NCBI GenBank assembly: GCA_021816155.1 | Contig: JAKAZA010000025.1 | Coordinates: 1-35,708, forward strand | Length of the DNA stretch: 35,708 bases | Source of the DNA: Pseudomonadota bacterium | GTDB taxonomy: Bacteria > Pseudomonadota > Alphaproteobacteria > Caulobacterales > Caulobacteraceae | Direction: 5' to 3' | Shown here: in pieces, positions 25,999-34,428 of the stretch | Layout: every line of letters starts with the position of its first letter | How positions within the stretch are numbered: position 1 is the stretch's first letter | Made by a program: the position numbers and the translations under genes | The notes under the pieces: model-generated | Seen by the model: the letters and a program-made list of their open reading frames with translations, nothing else | Told to the model about the DNA's origin: nothing | The model's database searches: none

Positions 25999-26885
25999 CA
26001 GTGCGCCCACCCGAGACGAACGATCAGCCGCGCGGCGGCAAACACCAAGGTCGCGAACATCAATCCGTCCACCCGATCCAGCAGGCCCCCGTGTCCGGGG
26101 ATTAGATCGCCTGAATCCTTAACACCGAACCGGCGCTTCAACATCGATTCCCAGAGGTCGCCCATCATGGTTGCAAGCCCGGCGGCAAGACCGATCAGCG
26201 CCGCGCCGGCCAGCGAGAGCCGCATCAGCAGCGCCGCAACGCCGACCGCGGCGGCGGATGCGCCGACGAGACCGCCGAAGAAGCCTGACCAAGTCTTGTT
26301 GGGCGAGAAGCGTGGCCAGAGCTTCGGGCCCTTCAGGACATTGCCGACCGCGAAAGCGCAGATGTCGGCGGCCCAGGTCGTCGCGAACAGCATCACTGTC
26401 CAACCGGCGCCCTGTGGCGTCTCCCGGAGCCACATCAGCGCCATCGCGGCCGGCGCCACGTAGAGCACGCCGTAGGCGGCGTCCAAGCGGCGCACGGTCA
26501 CGCCGCGCGAGACGAAGGCCGTCGCCGCGACGCCGAACGGGATCGCCCCGAGCGCGAGTTCGACGCAGTGGCCGTTGAACTGAGCCTGGTCCTGGTGGGG
26601 GTTCGCTTTGTAGGTCAGGAATAGCACGGTCAGCAGCGCGACCGTCATCACCACGGCCACGCGCTGCCAGGCCGTCGGCGCGGCCATGCGGGCCCATTCG
26701 TAGGACAGAAGCGACATGGCGACCGCGATTAAAACCAAGCTCGCGCGCGCGTCGAAGAACCACACCGCCGCCAGCACGGCCAGGGCCAGAACGAGGCCGG
26801 AGACTATGCGCAGGGCCAGGTTGTCCCAATCGAACCGCCGCCGCCGCGCCGAGCGAGGCTCCGGGGCGCTGGCTGGACCGGTCAC
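25998..26885 (-). CDS. cdsA: Phosphatidate cytidylyltransferase
   Basis: CdsA converts phosphatidic acid and CTP to CDP-diacylglycerol, the branch point of phospholipid synthesis, in the inner membrane. The 295-residue protein starts at GTG 26885, which overlaps the uppS stop (GTGA). After a basic N-terminus there are seven to eight hydrophobic segments. The family signature is intact at about 247-271: [20 protein letters not shown] followed by G-x-x-D-R. The gene order uppS-cdsA-dxr-rseP is standard. Confidence 0.97.
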   Translation of the reverse strand: MTGPASAPEPRSARRRRFDWDNLALRIVSGLVLALAVLAAVWFFDARASLVLIAVAMSLLSYEWARMAAPTAWQRVAVVMTVALLTVLFLTYKANPHQDQAQFNGHCVELALGAIPFGVAATAFVSRGVTVRRLDAAYGVLYVAPAAMALMWLRETPQGAGWTVMLFATTWAADICAFAVGNVLKGPKLWPRFSPNKTWSGFFGGLVGASAAAVGVAALLMRLSLAGAALIGLAAGLATMMGDLWESMLKRRFGVKDSGDLIPGHGGLLDRVDGLMFATLVFAAARLIVRLGWAH

Positions 26886-27706
26886 CCGGCCGCGAGGACG
26901 TCATCGACCGCCACCTGGCCGAAACGACGTTCCCTGGACTGGAACTCGAGGATCGCCTCTCTCAGGTGATCCGGGCCGTAGTCAGGCCAGTAGACGTCCT
27001 GGAAGATGAGCTCGGCGTAGGCGCACTCCCAGAGCAGGAAGTTGGAAAGCCTCCGCTCGCAACCGGTGCGGATCACGAGATCCGGCGCCGGGGCCGGCGC
27101 CGTCGAGAGCTGGGCCTCGAACCGCTGCTCGTCGAGATCGGAGGCGCGCGCCCTGCCCTCCTCCACCTCCCGGGCGAACCGGCGGGCTGCGTCGGCGATG
27201 TCCGCACGCCCTCCATAGTTGAAGGCGACCTGGAGATGGAATTTCTCGTTCTTCGCCGTGCGCGCTTCAGCCTCATCGACGATCGCCAGCAGGTCGGACG
27301 ACAGATTCTCGCGGCGCCCGATGATCCGAACGCGAACCCCGCCGCGCTCGAGGCGGCCAAGGTCGCTGGCGAAGTACGCCTTCATCAGCCCGAGGATCTC
27401 GGACACTTCCCGCTGCGGCCGTGTCCAGTTTTCGGTCGAGAACCCGAATACCGTCAGACGGCCGACGCCAAGCGCCTCCGCCCCCTCGACCGTCCGCCTC
27501 AGCGCGGCGACGCCGGCGCGATGCCCGAACGCCCGCGGCAGCCCGCGCTGCTTGGCCCAACGGCCATTGCCATCCATGATGATCGCGACGTGGAGGGCCT
27601 CGCCCCCAGCCGGCCCTTGAGGCCGAAGCGCGCGCGACGCGGCTCCTTCGGAAAGGGACATGGCGGCCTCACGAGGCGCGCGGCGGGGCGCTGGCCGGGC
27701 GCTCAT
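26882..27706 (-). CDS. uppS: Isoprenyl transferase (undecaprenyl diphosphate synthase)
   Basis: UppS elongates farnesyl diphosphate with cis-isoprene units to undecaprenyl diphosphate, the lipid carrier of peptidoglycan and O-antigen synthesis. ATG 27706 overlaps the frr stop (ATGA) and gives 274 residues; an internal ATG at 27661 would remove 15 basic N-terminal residues and is also possible. Catalytic Asp45 lies in [14 protein letters not shown]. Other motifs: [24 protein letters not shown] and the C-terminal [21 protein letters not shown]. The extra N-terminus of about 35 residues compared with E. coli UppS looks disordered. Confidence 0.96.
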   Translation of the reverse strand: MSARPAPRRAPREAAMSLSEGAASRALRPQGPAGGEALHVAIIMDGNGRWAKQRGLPRAFGHRAGVAALRRTVEGAEALGVGRLTVFGFSTENWTRPQREVSEILGLMKAYFASDLGRLERGGVRVRIIGRRENLSSDLLAIVDEAEARTAKNEKFHLQVAFNYGGRADIADAARRFAREVEEGRARASDLDEQRFEAQLSTAPAPAPDLVIRTGCERRLSNFLLWECAYAELIFQDVYWPDYGPDHLREAILEFQSRERRFGQVAVDDVLAAG

Positions 27707-28269
27707 ACCTGCATGATCTCATGCTCTTTGGTTTTCAAGGCCTCGTCCACGCGCTTGACGGCCTCGTCGGTGATCTTCTGCACCTCCGCCTCCAGACGCT
27801 TGTGCTCGTCCTGGCTGATGACGGCGTCCTTCTCGGCCTTCTTGAGGTCGTCCATCGCGTCGCGTCGGATATTGCGTACGGCGACACGCTGCTGCTCGGC
27901 GTATTTCCCGGCCAGCTTGGCGAGGTCCTTGCGCCGTTCCTCGGTGAGCGCGGGGATCGGGATGCGCAGGTTCTGCCCCTCGACGACCGGGTTGAGGCCG
28001 AGGCCCGCGTTCCGGATCGCCTTCTCGACCGACACCACAAGTCCTCGGTCCCAGACATTGACCGTGATCGAGCGCGGCTCGGGCACGGTGACCGCGCCGA
28101 CCTGATTGATGGGCATGTTCTGGCCGTAGGCCTCCACCGTCACCTGATCGAGCAGGTGGGCGTTGGCCCGGCCCGTGCGCAGCGAGCCGAACTCGTCCTT
28201 GAGGGCCGTGATCGCCTTGTCCATCCGGTCACGGTACTTCGCCAGATTGGGCTTTTCCGCCTGAGCCAT
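27703..28269 (-). CDS. frr: Ribosome recycling factor
   Basis: Frr, with EF-G, splits post-termination ribosomes. The 188-residue length and the three-helix bundle plus beta domain are standard. Clear family segments are [36 protein letters not shown] and [29 protein letters not shown] 28269 begins 15 bases after the pyrH stop, and the stop overlaps uppS. The pairing pyrH-frr is almost universal. Confidence 0.98.
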   Translation of the reverse strand: MAQAEKPNLAKYRDRMDKAITALKDEFGSLRTGRANAHLLDQVTVEAYGQNMPINQVGAVTVPEPRSITVNVWDRGLVVSVEKAIRNAGLGLNPVVEGQNLRIPIPALTEERRKDLAKLAGKYAEQQRVAVRNIRRDAMDDLKKAEKDAVISQDEHKRLEAEVQKITDEAVKRVDEALKTKEHEIMQV

Positions 28270-28284
28270 GGCTCTCTTCCCTCG

Positions 28285-29022
28285 CTACGCCGCTTGGCGG
28301 TCTTCGCAAATGGTGGTGAAGACCCCCGCTCCGTGCAAGACGCGGCGAAGGTTGCCTGGCTCGCGGATCGAGAACACGACGATCGGAATACCATTGTCGC
28401 GCATCAGCGAGATCGCCGAGGCGTCCATCACCTTCAAATCCTGGGCCAACACTTCGAGGTAGCTCATCTGCTCGTAGCGCTGGGCGCCCGGCTCCTTCTT
28501 CGGATCGGCCGTGTAGACGCCATCGACGCTGGTGCCCTTGAAGAGCGCGTCGCAGCCCATCTCGGCCGCGCGCAGCGCAGCCGGCGTATCGGTGGTGAAG
28601 TAAGGGGCGCCGAGCCCTGCGGCGAAGATCACCACGCGGCCTTTCTCGAGGTGCCGGAGCGCTCGCCGGCGAATGTATGGTTCGCAGACCGCCTGCATCG
28701 GAATAGCCGACTGCACCCGGGTGTCGACGCCGATTTTCTCGAGCGCGCTCTGCAGAGCGAGGGCGTTCATCACGGTCGCGAGCATGCCCATGTAGTCGGC
28801 GCTCGCCCGCTCCATGCCTTTGCCGGCCATCGAAAGCCCGCGGAAGATGTTGCCACCGCCGATCACGAGGCAGAGTTCGATGCCGTCGCGCAGCACCTCG
28901 CCGATGTCGGCCGCTACGGCGTCCAGCGTCTCCAGATCGATGCCGAACTGCTTGTCGCCCATCAGCACCTCGCCGGAAACCTTGAGTAGGATCCGACGGT
29001 AGCGCGGCTGACCAGCAGGCAT
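28285..29022 (-). CDS. pyrH: Uridylate kinase
   Basis: PyrH phosphorylates UMP to UDP, feeding RNA and the UDP-sugars used by the lipid A genes in the same block. The 245-residue protein of the amino-acid kinase fold has KVSGEVLMG at 14-22, GGGNIFRG at 55-62, [17 protein letters not shown] and [23 protein letters not shown] upstream of ATG 29022 is a suitable ribosome-binding site. A strong hairpin lies between tsf and this gene, so pyrH may be partly insulated from rpsB-tsf transcription or depend on readthrough. Confidence 0.97.
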   Translation of the reverse strand: MPAGQPRYRRILLKVSGEVLMGDKQFGIDLETLDAVAADIGEVLRDGIELCLVIGGGNIFRGLSMAGKGMERASADYMGMLATVMNALALQSALEKIGVDTRVQSAIPMQAVCEPYIRRRALRHLEKGRVVIFAAGLGAPYFTTDTPAALRAAEMGCDALFKGTSVDGVYTADPKKEPGAQRYEQMSYLEVLAQDLKVMDASAISLMRDNGIPIVVFSIREPGNLRRVLHGAGVFTTICEDRQAA

Positions 29023-29071
29023 GGTGACGCGTTCCCTCGTTTCTGAGTCGGGGCTTTGCGGGACACAATAA

Positions 29072-29100
29072 CGCTCCCTCCCCGCCGTGGGGAGGGAGCG
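29072..29100 (-). terminator. Strong hairpin after tsf, possible (partial) terminator
   Basis: CGCTCCCTCCCC at 29072-29083 and GGGGAGGGAGCG at 29089-29100 form a perfect 12-base-pair stem with a 5-base loop. On the minus strand it begins 10 bases after the tsf stop and is followed by TTATTGTG, a weak U-tract. It is a good candidate for partial termination or for a 3' stabiliser of the rpsB-tsf transcript, with readthrough into pyrH. Confidence 0.68.
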
Positions 29101-29110
29101 CTTCGAAGGG

Positions 29111-30055
29111 TCAGCGGTCGCCGGTCATCGCGGCGACCTCGGCGGCGAAGTCGTCAGCCTTCTTCTCGACGCCCTCGCCGAGCGCGAGACGCACAAAGCC
29201 GATGACCTTGATCGGCGAACCGGCCGTCTTGGCGGTTTGGGCGACCAGTTGCTCGATCGTCAGGTCGGGATCCTTCACATACGCCTGCTTCAGGAGAACG
29301 ACCTCCTCCATCCACTTGCGGATGCGGCCTTCGACCATTTTCTCCACCACATTGGCGGGCTTGCCGGACTCGGCGGCCTGCTCCGTGAGGATCGCGCGCT
29401 CCTTCTCGACCGCCGACGGATCGAGGTCGGCCGGCGAAAGCGCCAGAGGGTTGGTCGCAGCCGCGTGCAGCGCGATGTTGCGCGCCAGTTCCTTCAACTG
29501 CGCCTTGTCGCCCTCGCCTTCCACCGCGACCAGGACCCCGATCCGGCCGAGGTCCGGGGCGCCGGCGAGCGCGCCGTGGATATAGCCCGCGACTGCGCCG
29601 GGGGAGACGCCGAACGCCGCAGCGCGGCGCAGCATCATGTTCTCGCCGATCGTGGCGACGAGCCCGGTGATCATCTCCCCCACGGTCTGGCCGCCGTCCA
29701 GCGCAGCCTCGCGCAGGGCGTCGACGTCACCGGCCGTGTCCAGCGCCGCTATCGCGACCTTTCGAGCCGAGGCCTGAAAGAGTTCGTTGCGGGCGACGAA
29801 ATCGGTCTCGGCGTTGAGCTCGATCAGGGCCCCGGTCATGCCCGCGCCGTCGTCGCGGGTGGCGATGGCGACGGCGCCCTCGGCGGCGACGCGATCGGCC
29901 TTCTTTGCGGCCTTGGCCAGCCCCTTGGTGCGGAGCCAGTCGACCGCGGCCTGGGTGTCCCCGCCGGTCTCCTGCAGGGCCTTCTTGCAATCCATCATGC
30001 CCGCGCCAGTGGTTTCGCGCAGGTCCTTCACCATGGTAGCCGTGATCTCGGCCAT
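29111..30055 (-). CDS. tsf: Translation elongation factor Ts
   Basis: EF-Ts is the nucleotide exchange factor for EF-Tu. ATG 30055 is chosen because GGAGAGAAGG lies just upstream and the product opens with [19 protein letters not shown]; a frame extending 27 bases further lacks this support. The protein has 314 residues. The first EF-Ts signature [16 protein letters not shown] is at 12-27 and the second, [15 protein letters not shown], follows in the core. The dimerisation and coiled-coil regions are present, and the chain is slightly longer than in E. coli. It follows rpsB with a 65-base gap containing a hairpin. Confidence 0.98.
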   Translation of the reverse strand: MAEITATMVKDLRETTGAGMMDCKKALQETGGDTQAAVDWLRTKGLAKAAKKADRVAAEGAVAIATRDDGAGMTGALIELNAETDFVARNELFQASARKVAIAALDTAGDVDALREAALDGGQTVGEMITGLVATIGENMMLRRAAAFGVSPGAVAGYIHGALAGAPDLGRIGVLVAVEGEGDKAQLKELARNIALHAAATNPLALSPADLDPSAVEKERAILTEQAAESGKPANVVEKMVEGRIRKWMEEVVLLKQAYVKDPDLTIEQLVAQTAKTAGSPIKVIGFVRLALGEGVEKKADDFAAEVAAMTGDR

Positions 30056-30084
30056 GGCCTTCTCTCCGAATAGACGTTTCAAAC

Positions 30085-30108
30085 TTGCGGGGGACCTCGC
30101 CCCCGCAA
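30085..30108 (-). terminator. Hairpin between rpsB and tsf, possible attenuator
   Basis: TTGCGGGGG at 30085-30093 and CCCCCGCAA at 30100-30108 form a perfect 9-base-pair stem with a 6-base loop, 12 bases after the rpsB stop. On the minus strand it is followed by GTTTGAAACG, not a real U-tract, so full termination is unlikely. It could reduce or process the transcript between rpsB and tsf. Confidence 0.5.
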
Positions 30109-30120
30109 TCGCAACAGAAC

Positions 30121-30978
30121 TCAGCCTTCGGCTTCGGCCGGCGCCTCGCCGGACATCTCGGCCTCGCTCACCTCAGGACCGACTTCCGGCTCGGGCTCAG
30201 CGGGCGCGGCGGCGCGGGCGGCGGACCGACGGAGCGACGGCTCGACCGGCGCCTCCGCGGCCCCGATATCGACGCCCATCGCGGCCTGGCCCTCGGTGAG
30301 GCCATCGAGCACCGCGTCGGCCACGAGGTCGCAGTAGAGCTGGATGGCCCTGGCGGCGTCGTCGTTGCCCGGGATCGGGAAGCTGATCCCCAGCGGGTCG
30401 CAATTGGTGTCGAGGATCGCAACCACCGGAATGTTCAGCTTGCGCGCCTCCTGGATCGCGATCGCCTCCTTGTTGGTGTCGATCACGAACATCAGGTCGG
30501 GGATGCCGCCCATGTCCTTGATGCCGCCCAGCGACAGCTCGAGCTTCTCCTGCTCGCGCGTCAGCTGCAGCAGCTCCTTCTTCGGTCGTCCCGAGGTCTC
30601 GGGGTTCTCGAGCACGCTCTGCAGCTCCCGCAGGCGCGTGATCGACTGTGAGATGGTGCGCCAGTTGGTCAACGTGCCGCCAAGCCAGCGGTGATTGACG
30701 TAGTACTGCGCGCAGCGCTTGGCCGCGGTCGCCACCGGCTCTGAGGCCTGGCGCTTGGTGCCGACGAACAGCACCCGGCCACCCGACGCGGCCACTTCGC
30801 GCACCTTGACCAGCGCCTGATGCAGCAGCGGCATCGTCTGCGACAGGTCGATGATGTGGATGTTGGCCCGCGAGCCGAAGATGTACCGTTCCATCTTCGG
30901 GTTCCACCGATGTGTCTGGTGGCCGAAGTGGGCGCCAGCTTCCAAGAGCTGACGCATGGAGAATTCGGGAAGCGCCAT
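30121..30978 (-). CDS. rpsB: 30S ribosomal protein S2
   Basis: S2 is a primary component of the small subunit, bound near the mRNA exit. The 285-residue protein starts at ATG 30978 with GAAGGAGA upstream. The opening [22 protein letters not shown] is the first S2 signature, with [27 protein letters not shown] and DTNCDP later. After about residue 230 comes an extension rich in Ala, Pro and Glu ([26 protein letters not shown] region), longer than in E. coli but typical of alphaproteobacteria. It is the first gene of the long minus-strand block. Confidence 0.98.
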   Translation of the reverse strand: MALPEFSMRQLLEAGAHFGHQTHRWNPKMERYIFGSRANIHIIDLSQTMPLLHQALVKVREVAASGGRVLFVGTKRQASEPVATAAKRCAQYYVNHRWLGGTLTNWRTISQSITRLRELQSVLENPETSGRPKKELLQLTREQEKLELSLGGIKDMGGIPDLMFVIDTNKEAIAIQEARKLNIPVVAILDTNCDPLGISFPIPGNDDAARAIQLYCDLVADAVLDGLTEGQAAMGVDIGAAEAPVEPSLRRSAARAAAPAEPEPEVGPEVSEAEMSGEAPAEAEG

Positions 30979-31052
30979 TCAGATCGTCTCCTTCTTCCGG
31001 TGCGCCTCCGCAGGCCAAAACCCCCAAGACTTGAGAGCCCGGAACGGAAACG

Positions 31053-31071
31053 CGCGGGATTTCTCCCCGCG
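31053..31071 (-). other. Small hairpin in the rpsB leader
   Basis: CGCGGG at 31053-31058 and CCCGCG at 31066-31071 can pair (6 base pairs, 7-base loop) in the presumed untranslated leader of rpsB. S2 represses its own mRNA in several bacteria, but no known leader motif is recognised here. Confidence 0.25.
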
Positions 31072-31104
31072 GGTCGCCGAACGCCTGCGTGTGTGATGGC
31101 GGGC

Positions 31105-31133
31105 GAGATAGGCGATGAGGGGCGGAAAGGCAA
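31105..31133 (-). promoter_or_regulatory. Probable rpsB promoter
   Basis: On the minus strand TTGCCTT (31133-31127), 14 bases and CCTATCTC (31112-31105) resemble the Caulobacter housekeeping promoter TTGACGS, 10-14 bases, GCTANAWC. It would begin a leader of about 120 bases and drive rpsB and perhaps the whole block down to lpxB. No other good candidate lies in the 259 bases upstream of rpsB. Confidence 0.45.
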
Positions 31134-31237
31134 GGCGCCACGCGCCCCGACGGCCCGCGCCCCACATGTTCCCGCTGGAGGCCCGGCGCATGTGCTGCTG
31201 TGCGTTGCGGCTGACGGCGCCCCGCCTGCGCACCCGC

Positions 31238-31351
31238 TCACGCTCGGCAGACGCTGAACGTGATCTCGGCGGCCAGGAGTTGCGGGAGTGCGGTCTTCAG
31301 AGACGAGAGCCGCCCCACGCCACGGACATCACACACCCTGAGGCCCGAGGC
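31238..31351 (-). pseudogene. Out-of-frame 3' end of the preceding methyltransferase
   Basis: From 31351 to a TGA at 31240-31238 a different frame continues with 37 residues, beginning ASGLRVCDVRGVGRLSSLKT and ending ITFSVCRA. It reads as the natural C-terminus of a SAM methyltransferase: the Gly-Leu-x-Val strand that follows the last helix, then a G-V-G-R...LK...LP segment. The main frame ends early with unrelated residues. Restoring one GC pair in the GCGCGC run at 31350-31355 would join the two frames. Either the gene is broken or the base call is wrong. Confidence 0.7.
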
Positions 31352-31943
31352 GCGCAAGCCGGCGGATGCCGGGCAGGCTGAAATAATGCAGATGCCCGCC
31401 ATCCCACTCGCAGCGCTGAAACCAATCCGCGACTTTGGTGCTGGTCTGCGGAAGCAGCCCCAACGCCAAGCGCAGACGGTTGGCGAGCGACGTCACCAGC
31501 GGGAGATTGATGAACGCGATCCCTTGCGGGCTCAGAACTCGCGCGACCTCGGAGAAGGCGTGAAAAGGGTCGTAAAGGTGCTCGATCACCATCATGGCGA
31601 GGAGATAGTCGGCTGACCCGCTGTCGATCGGCCAAGTCTGGTCCAGGTCACCTTTCAGGACGCACAGGCCTTCGATCTCGGCGCTATCGGGCAGCGCCAC
31701 GTCGATGCCGACTAGCGCCTGGAACTTGTACCGCTGCGCCAGCAACAATAGCGCCTCGGCGCCCCCGCATCCGACCTCGACCAGCGTCTTCCCGTGAGGC
31801 GGGTGCGCCTCGAAGTGGCGCGCCGGCAGGCTGTAGCGCTGGCCGGGCTGCATCATCGCAGCTTCGTATTGGGCCAACTGTATCGCGCCGACGCGCAGGC
31901 TATGCCCGTAATGGCGGGCGTAGAAGCGCTCCGCCGACGTCAT
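31329..31943 (-). CDS. Class I SAM-dependent methyltransferase, 3' frameshift
   Basis: As read, the product has 204 residues from ATG 31943, which overlaps the stop of the preceding methyltransferase (ATGA). The SAM-binding motif I is TLVEVGCGGAEALLLLA (about 53-69), followed by GIDVAL for the acidic ribose-binding residue, a Gly-Asp segment (LKGDLDQTWP), and motif IV-V-like MMVIEHLYDPFHAFSEVARVLSPQG. The GRW-free, Pro-free motif I places it in the broad Methyltransf_11/25 group. The frame ends LARLGPQGV and stops early; in the next frame a matching C-terminus runs on to 31238. The intact SAM core could still fold, but the last strand of the fold is lost. It belongs with the upstream methyltransferase and glycosyltransferase, so a methylated surface glycan or glycolipid is a reasonable guess. 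Acceptor unknown. Confidence 0.8.
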   Translation of the reverse strand: MTSAERFYARHYGHSLRVGAIQLAQYEAAMMQPGQRYSLPARHFEAHPPHGKTLVEVGCGGAEALLLLAQRYKFQALVGIDVALPDSAEIEGLCVLKGDLDQTWPIDSGSADYLLAMMVIEHLYDPFHAFSEVARVLSPQGIAFINLPLVTSLANRLRLALGLLPQTSTKVADWFQRCEWDGGHLHYFSLPGIRRLARLGPQGV

Positions 31944-32659
31944 TTGCGGTCGCCGAGAATCCCCAACACCCCCACATGAGAAGCGCTGCGGTACAGGTTC
32001 GGCGAAGGTGAGCCGGTTAGGCTGAGAAGTCTGACTTCCGAGCACCGACGCCTGATCTGCGGCAGGTCGGAGAAGACCGAATAGGAAAACTGCACGCCGT
32101 CCCCCTCCGAGACATGGTAGCCCTTGCCACCGCTCTTGGCCCAGACCGCCAGTGGCCAGAGCCCCGCGCCGTGGAGCGCCTGCTTGGCGAGGCGCGCGAC
32201 CGGGCCGCCCTGCCCGAAGCAATTGGCATCGCAGATGAAGACGGCTTTGCGCGCCACGCGCAGCATCTCCGCAACCGCCGATGCTGGGCGCGGCATATGG
32301 TGGAGAGCGCCGAACTCACAGACGACATCGAAGGCGCCGTCGTCAAAGCTCAGCTTCTGGGCATCCCCTTCGACCAGCTCGGTTTCTGAGATCCCCTTGG
32401 CATAGGCCACGGCGCGCTGAGCCGCCGAGGGCTCCACGCCCATTATGGACAGTTCAGGGAAGTGCGCCCGGAGCTTGAGCAGCGCCCACCCCGTCCCACA
32501 CCCGACGTCGAGGATCGACCGCGCTCCAAGGAAGTCGATCATTCCGAGGAGATAGGCCATCGCCTGGCCATGCTCGTCCGTATCGTGACTGTGGATGACG
32601 TCATATCGTGGGGACGTTTCGTCATAGAACGCCCGCTGCCGCTGAACCGCCGTGCTCAC
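31940..32659 (-). CDS. Class I SAM-dependent methyltransferase
   Basis: The 239-residue protein starts at GTG 32659, 3 bases after the glycosyltransferase stop. The opening MSTAVQRQRAFYDETSPRYD is the small N-terminal helix common in Methyltransf_11 proteins. Motif I is ILDVGCGTGWALLKL (DVGCGTG at 51-57), motif II has GVEPS, motif III LVEGDAQKLSFDDGAFD and motif IV VVCEFGALHHM. The C-terminal half (KGYHVSEGDGVQFSYSVFSDL) has no catalytic hint about the acceptor. The compact, probably co-transcribed arrangement with the glycosyltransferase and the following methyltransferase suggests sugar or lipid-linked methylation in a surface glycan. Confidence 0.88.
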   Translation of the reverse strand: MSTAVQRQRAFYDETSPRYDVIHSHDTDEHGQAMAYLLGMIDFLGARSILDVGCGTGWALLKLRAHFPELSIMGVEPSAAQRAVAYAKGISETELVEGDAQKLSFDDGAFDVVCEFGALHHMPRPASAVAEMLRVARKAVFICDANCFGQGGPVARLAKQALHGAGLWPLAVWAKSGGKGYHVSEGDGVQFSYSVFSDLPQIRRRCSEVRLLSLTGSPSPNLYRSASHVGVLGILGDRK

Positions 32660-32662
32660 TTG

Positions 32663-33838
32663 CTAGGCTCCCCAGGCCGCTGCGCTAGTCGTCGAACCTC
32701 CCGACGGGCGAGCATACCGCTCCAGAGCGCGATTGTATCGCTCACCATATGCGCGCCACCCCAGTGTCTCTCGATCGGCCTCGGAGAGCGGCGGAAGCGG
32801 CTCGGCGAGGAGCCGGTCACGCAACGACGCCAAAGCGGCGGCAAGCGCGAACTCGTCGCCGGCCGCCACCTCGGTGATGCGCTCGGCCAGCGCGGGGGTG
32901 TGGGCCAAGTCCGCCCCCCCGCTTCGGTCGCTGCAGATGATGGGCAATCCGCTCGCCAAGGCTTGGATCAGAACCTGTGACAGCCCCTCCTCGCGCGACG
33001 GCAAGACCAGGGCGTCAGCCTCAGCGTAGGCGGAAGGCAGCTCGGACTGGTCTCTGCGCCCAAGCGTACGGAATCGTCCGTCGGAGGGAAACGCGAGATC
33101 GCCCAGGCTTCCGACGTGCGTCAGGCTGACGCCGGGCGTAGCCCTGACCGCCGCCGCCAGCGTGTCGCAACCCTTGCGCAGCGACCAGGTGCCGACGAAG
33201 AGCAGCGACATCGGCAACGTCACACGCGGCGCGGGGCCAGGCCGCGGCTTGAAGACGCCCACGTCGGTCCCGGTCGGGATTCGCACGACCTTCGCGGCGA
33301 TCTCCGGGTCGCGCGCGAAGCTTTCCACGACGTGTCTGGACTGCACGACGATCCGGTCGGCCAGCCGATAGCCAGCCAGTTCCCGTTTGATCGCCGCCGC
33401 CGAGGGGCGTTCGGCCCCAGGGACAGCGGCTAGAATCTCATCCTGGCTGAGGATGTGCCGGCTCCCGCGGTGGAGCCAGACCTGGGCGCCATGGCGGCGA
33501 CGCGCGTAAGCCGCCGCCTCAAGGTAGATGCCGCTCATGCAGATGAAGACGTCGCAAGGCCTCAGCCGCGCAATCGTCCCGAGGTTCAGCCCGGCCTCCA
33601 GAGTCGCCGTTGCGCCGCCAGGCATGAAGCCGGGAAGCAGGCGTTGCCACGCGAGCCCCGGCGCGGCGAACGGCAGCACATCAGCGCAGCACCTCGCTGG
33701 GAGCCCGAAGCGCTGTGCGCGGGCGGAAGGAACGTAGGAGTGGAACCTCACGGCATGGCCGAGGGAGTCCAACTCCCTGGCGAGATCCAGCACATGGAAG
33801 CGTCCGGCGGACGCTATCGCCAACGAGAGCGACGCCAT
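32663..33838 (-). CDS. GT4-like glycosyltransferase
   Basis: A GT-B fold glycosyltransferase of 391 residues from ATG 33838 (a TTG directly before it is also in frame). The N-terminal domain opens MASLSLAIASAGRFHVLDLA, a pattern of family 4 enzymes acting on polysaccharides. The C-terminal nucleotide-sugar domain starts at LLFVGTWSLRKGCDTLAAAV, includes ADALVLPSREEGLSQVLIQA, and continues LASGLPIICSDRSGG. The usual E-x7-E motif is E-x7-Q (the second Glu is Gln), a variant found in some GT4 groups. No ribosome-binding site is obvious. It heads a three-gene cluster with two methyltransferases. The donor and acceptor sugars are not predictable; a surface polysaccharide or glycolipid is inferred. 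Confidence 0.9.
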   Translation of the reverse strand: MASLSLAIASAGRFHVLDLARELDSLGHAVRFHSYVPSARAQRFGLPARCCADVLPFAAPGLAWQRLLPGFMPGGATATLEAGLNLGTIARLRPCDVFICMSGIYLEAAAYARRRHGAQVWLHRGSRHILSQDEILAAVPGAERPSAAAIKRELAGYRLADRIVVQSRHVVESFARDPEIAAKVVRIPTGTDVGVFKPRPGPAPRVTLPMSLLFVGTWSLRKGCDTLAAAVRATPGVSLTHVGSLGDLAFPSDGRFRTLGRRDQSELPSAYAEADALVLPSREEGLSQVLIQALASGLPIICSDRSGGADLAHTPALAERITEVAAGDEFALAAALASLRDRLLAEPLPPLSEADRETLGWRAYGERYNRALERYARPSGGSTTSAAAWGA

Positions 33839-34056
33839 CAAGCTGCATCACCCGAGCCGCACCCCCGACGAGGATGCACGAGAGGGACCTGCGTCATGCG
33901 CCTCGATCCTGAGTTCCGCCACCGCGTCGCGGCAACCGCTCTCCGCGTCGGCGAGCGCTCGCCGAGGTGCAGCAGCGCGAAAGTGATCGCATCAAGCGCA
34001 ACTTTGCGCCAGCGCGTTTCACACGGAGCCGTCAAGTTCGTCGGGCGCACCAGGAC
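33839..34056. other. Intergenic region, no supported gene
   Basis: These 218 bases separate the lipoprotein stop from the glycosyltransferase start, both on the minus strand. Frames exist here (for example minus 33838-34050), but their composition is Arg-rich, with no family resemblance. A promoter for the glycan cluster is expected; I see no convincing -35/-10 pair. Confidence 0.5.
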
Positions 34057-34428
34057 TCAATGGAAGACGAAGCACCGGGCCAGCGGGGTATGGTTCGACT
34101 TGTCGGCCCTCTCGGCCGGGAGACAGCCGGGCCCGGGCTGATAGGCATATCCCTGCTCTCCCATGCATCGCCGCAAGGCCGCCCCCGGCGAGACGCCGTC
34201 CTGGTCGGGCGCCATCATGGCTTGCGTCATCGCCTGGCACTGCCCCATCGCCAAAGGGACCGGAAGGAGTTCCGTTTGCTTGGAGGGCGGTCCGCGCCCG
34301 CAGCCCGAAAGCATCAGCGCGGCAGCGAGCAGCAATCGGCCGCCCCACGCGCGCCGATCGTCGCGATTCGGCAAGGGCGTCGAACCCGGGCGGCCCGCAA
34401 CTCTGATCAGCCACCCTCCGGGAAGCAT
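34057..34428 (-). CDS. Small lipoprotein with four cysteines
   Basis: A short protein with a lipoprotein signal: hydrophobic core RLLLAAALMLSGC, with LSGC as lipobox, preceded by an Arg-rich stretch (RDDRRAWGGR). From ATG 34428, 22 bases inside the preceding hydrolase gene, it has 123 residues; a TTG at 34374 would give 105 residues and a more usual signal length. The mature part, about 80 residues, has four cysteines after the lipidated one (GQCQAM, RRCMGE, GPGCLP, ARCFVFH), suggesting disulfides in the periplasm, and little else recognisable. It most likely sits in the inner or outer membrane. It may be translationally coupled to the serine hydrolase. Confidence 0.72.
   Translation of the reverse strand: MLPGGWLIRVAGRPGSTPLPNRDDRRAWGGRLLLAAALMLSGCGRGPPSKQTELLPVPLAMGQCQAMTQAMMAPDQDGVSPGAALRRCMGEQGYAYQPGPGCLPAERADKSNHTPLARCFVFH

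Noticed and set aside
33838..34050. 70-residue minus-strand frame before the glycosyltransferase
   Set aside because: Arg-rich with mixed composition and no ribosome-binding site or family likeness.
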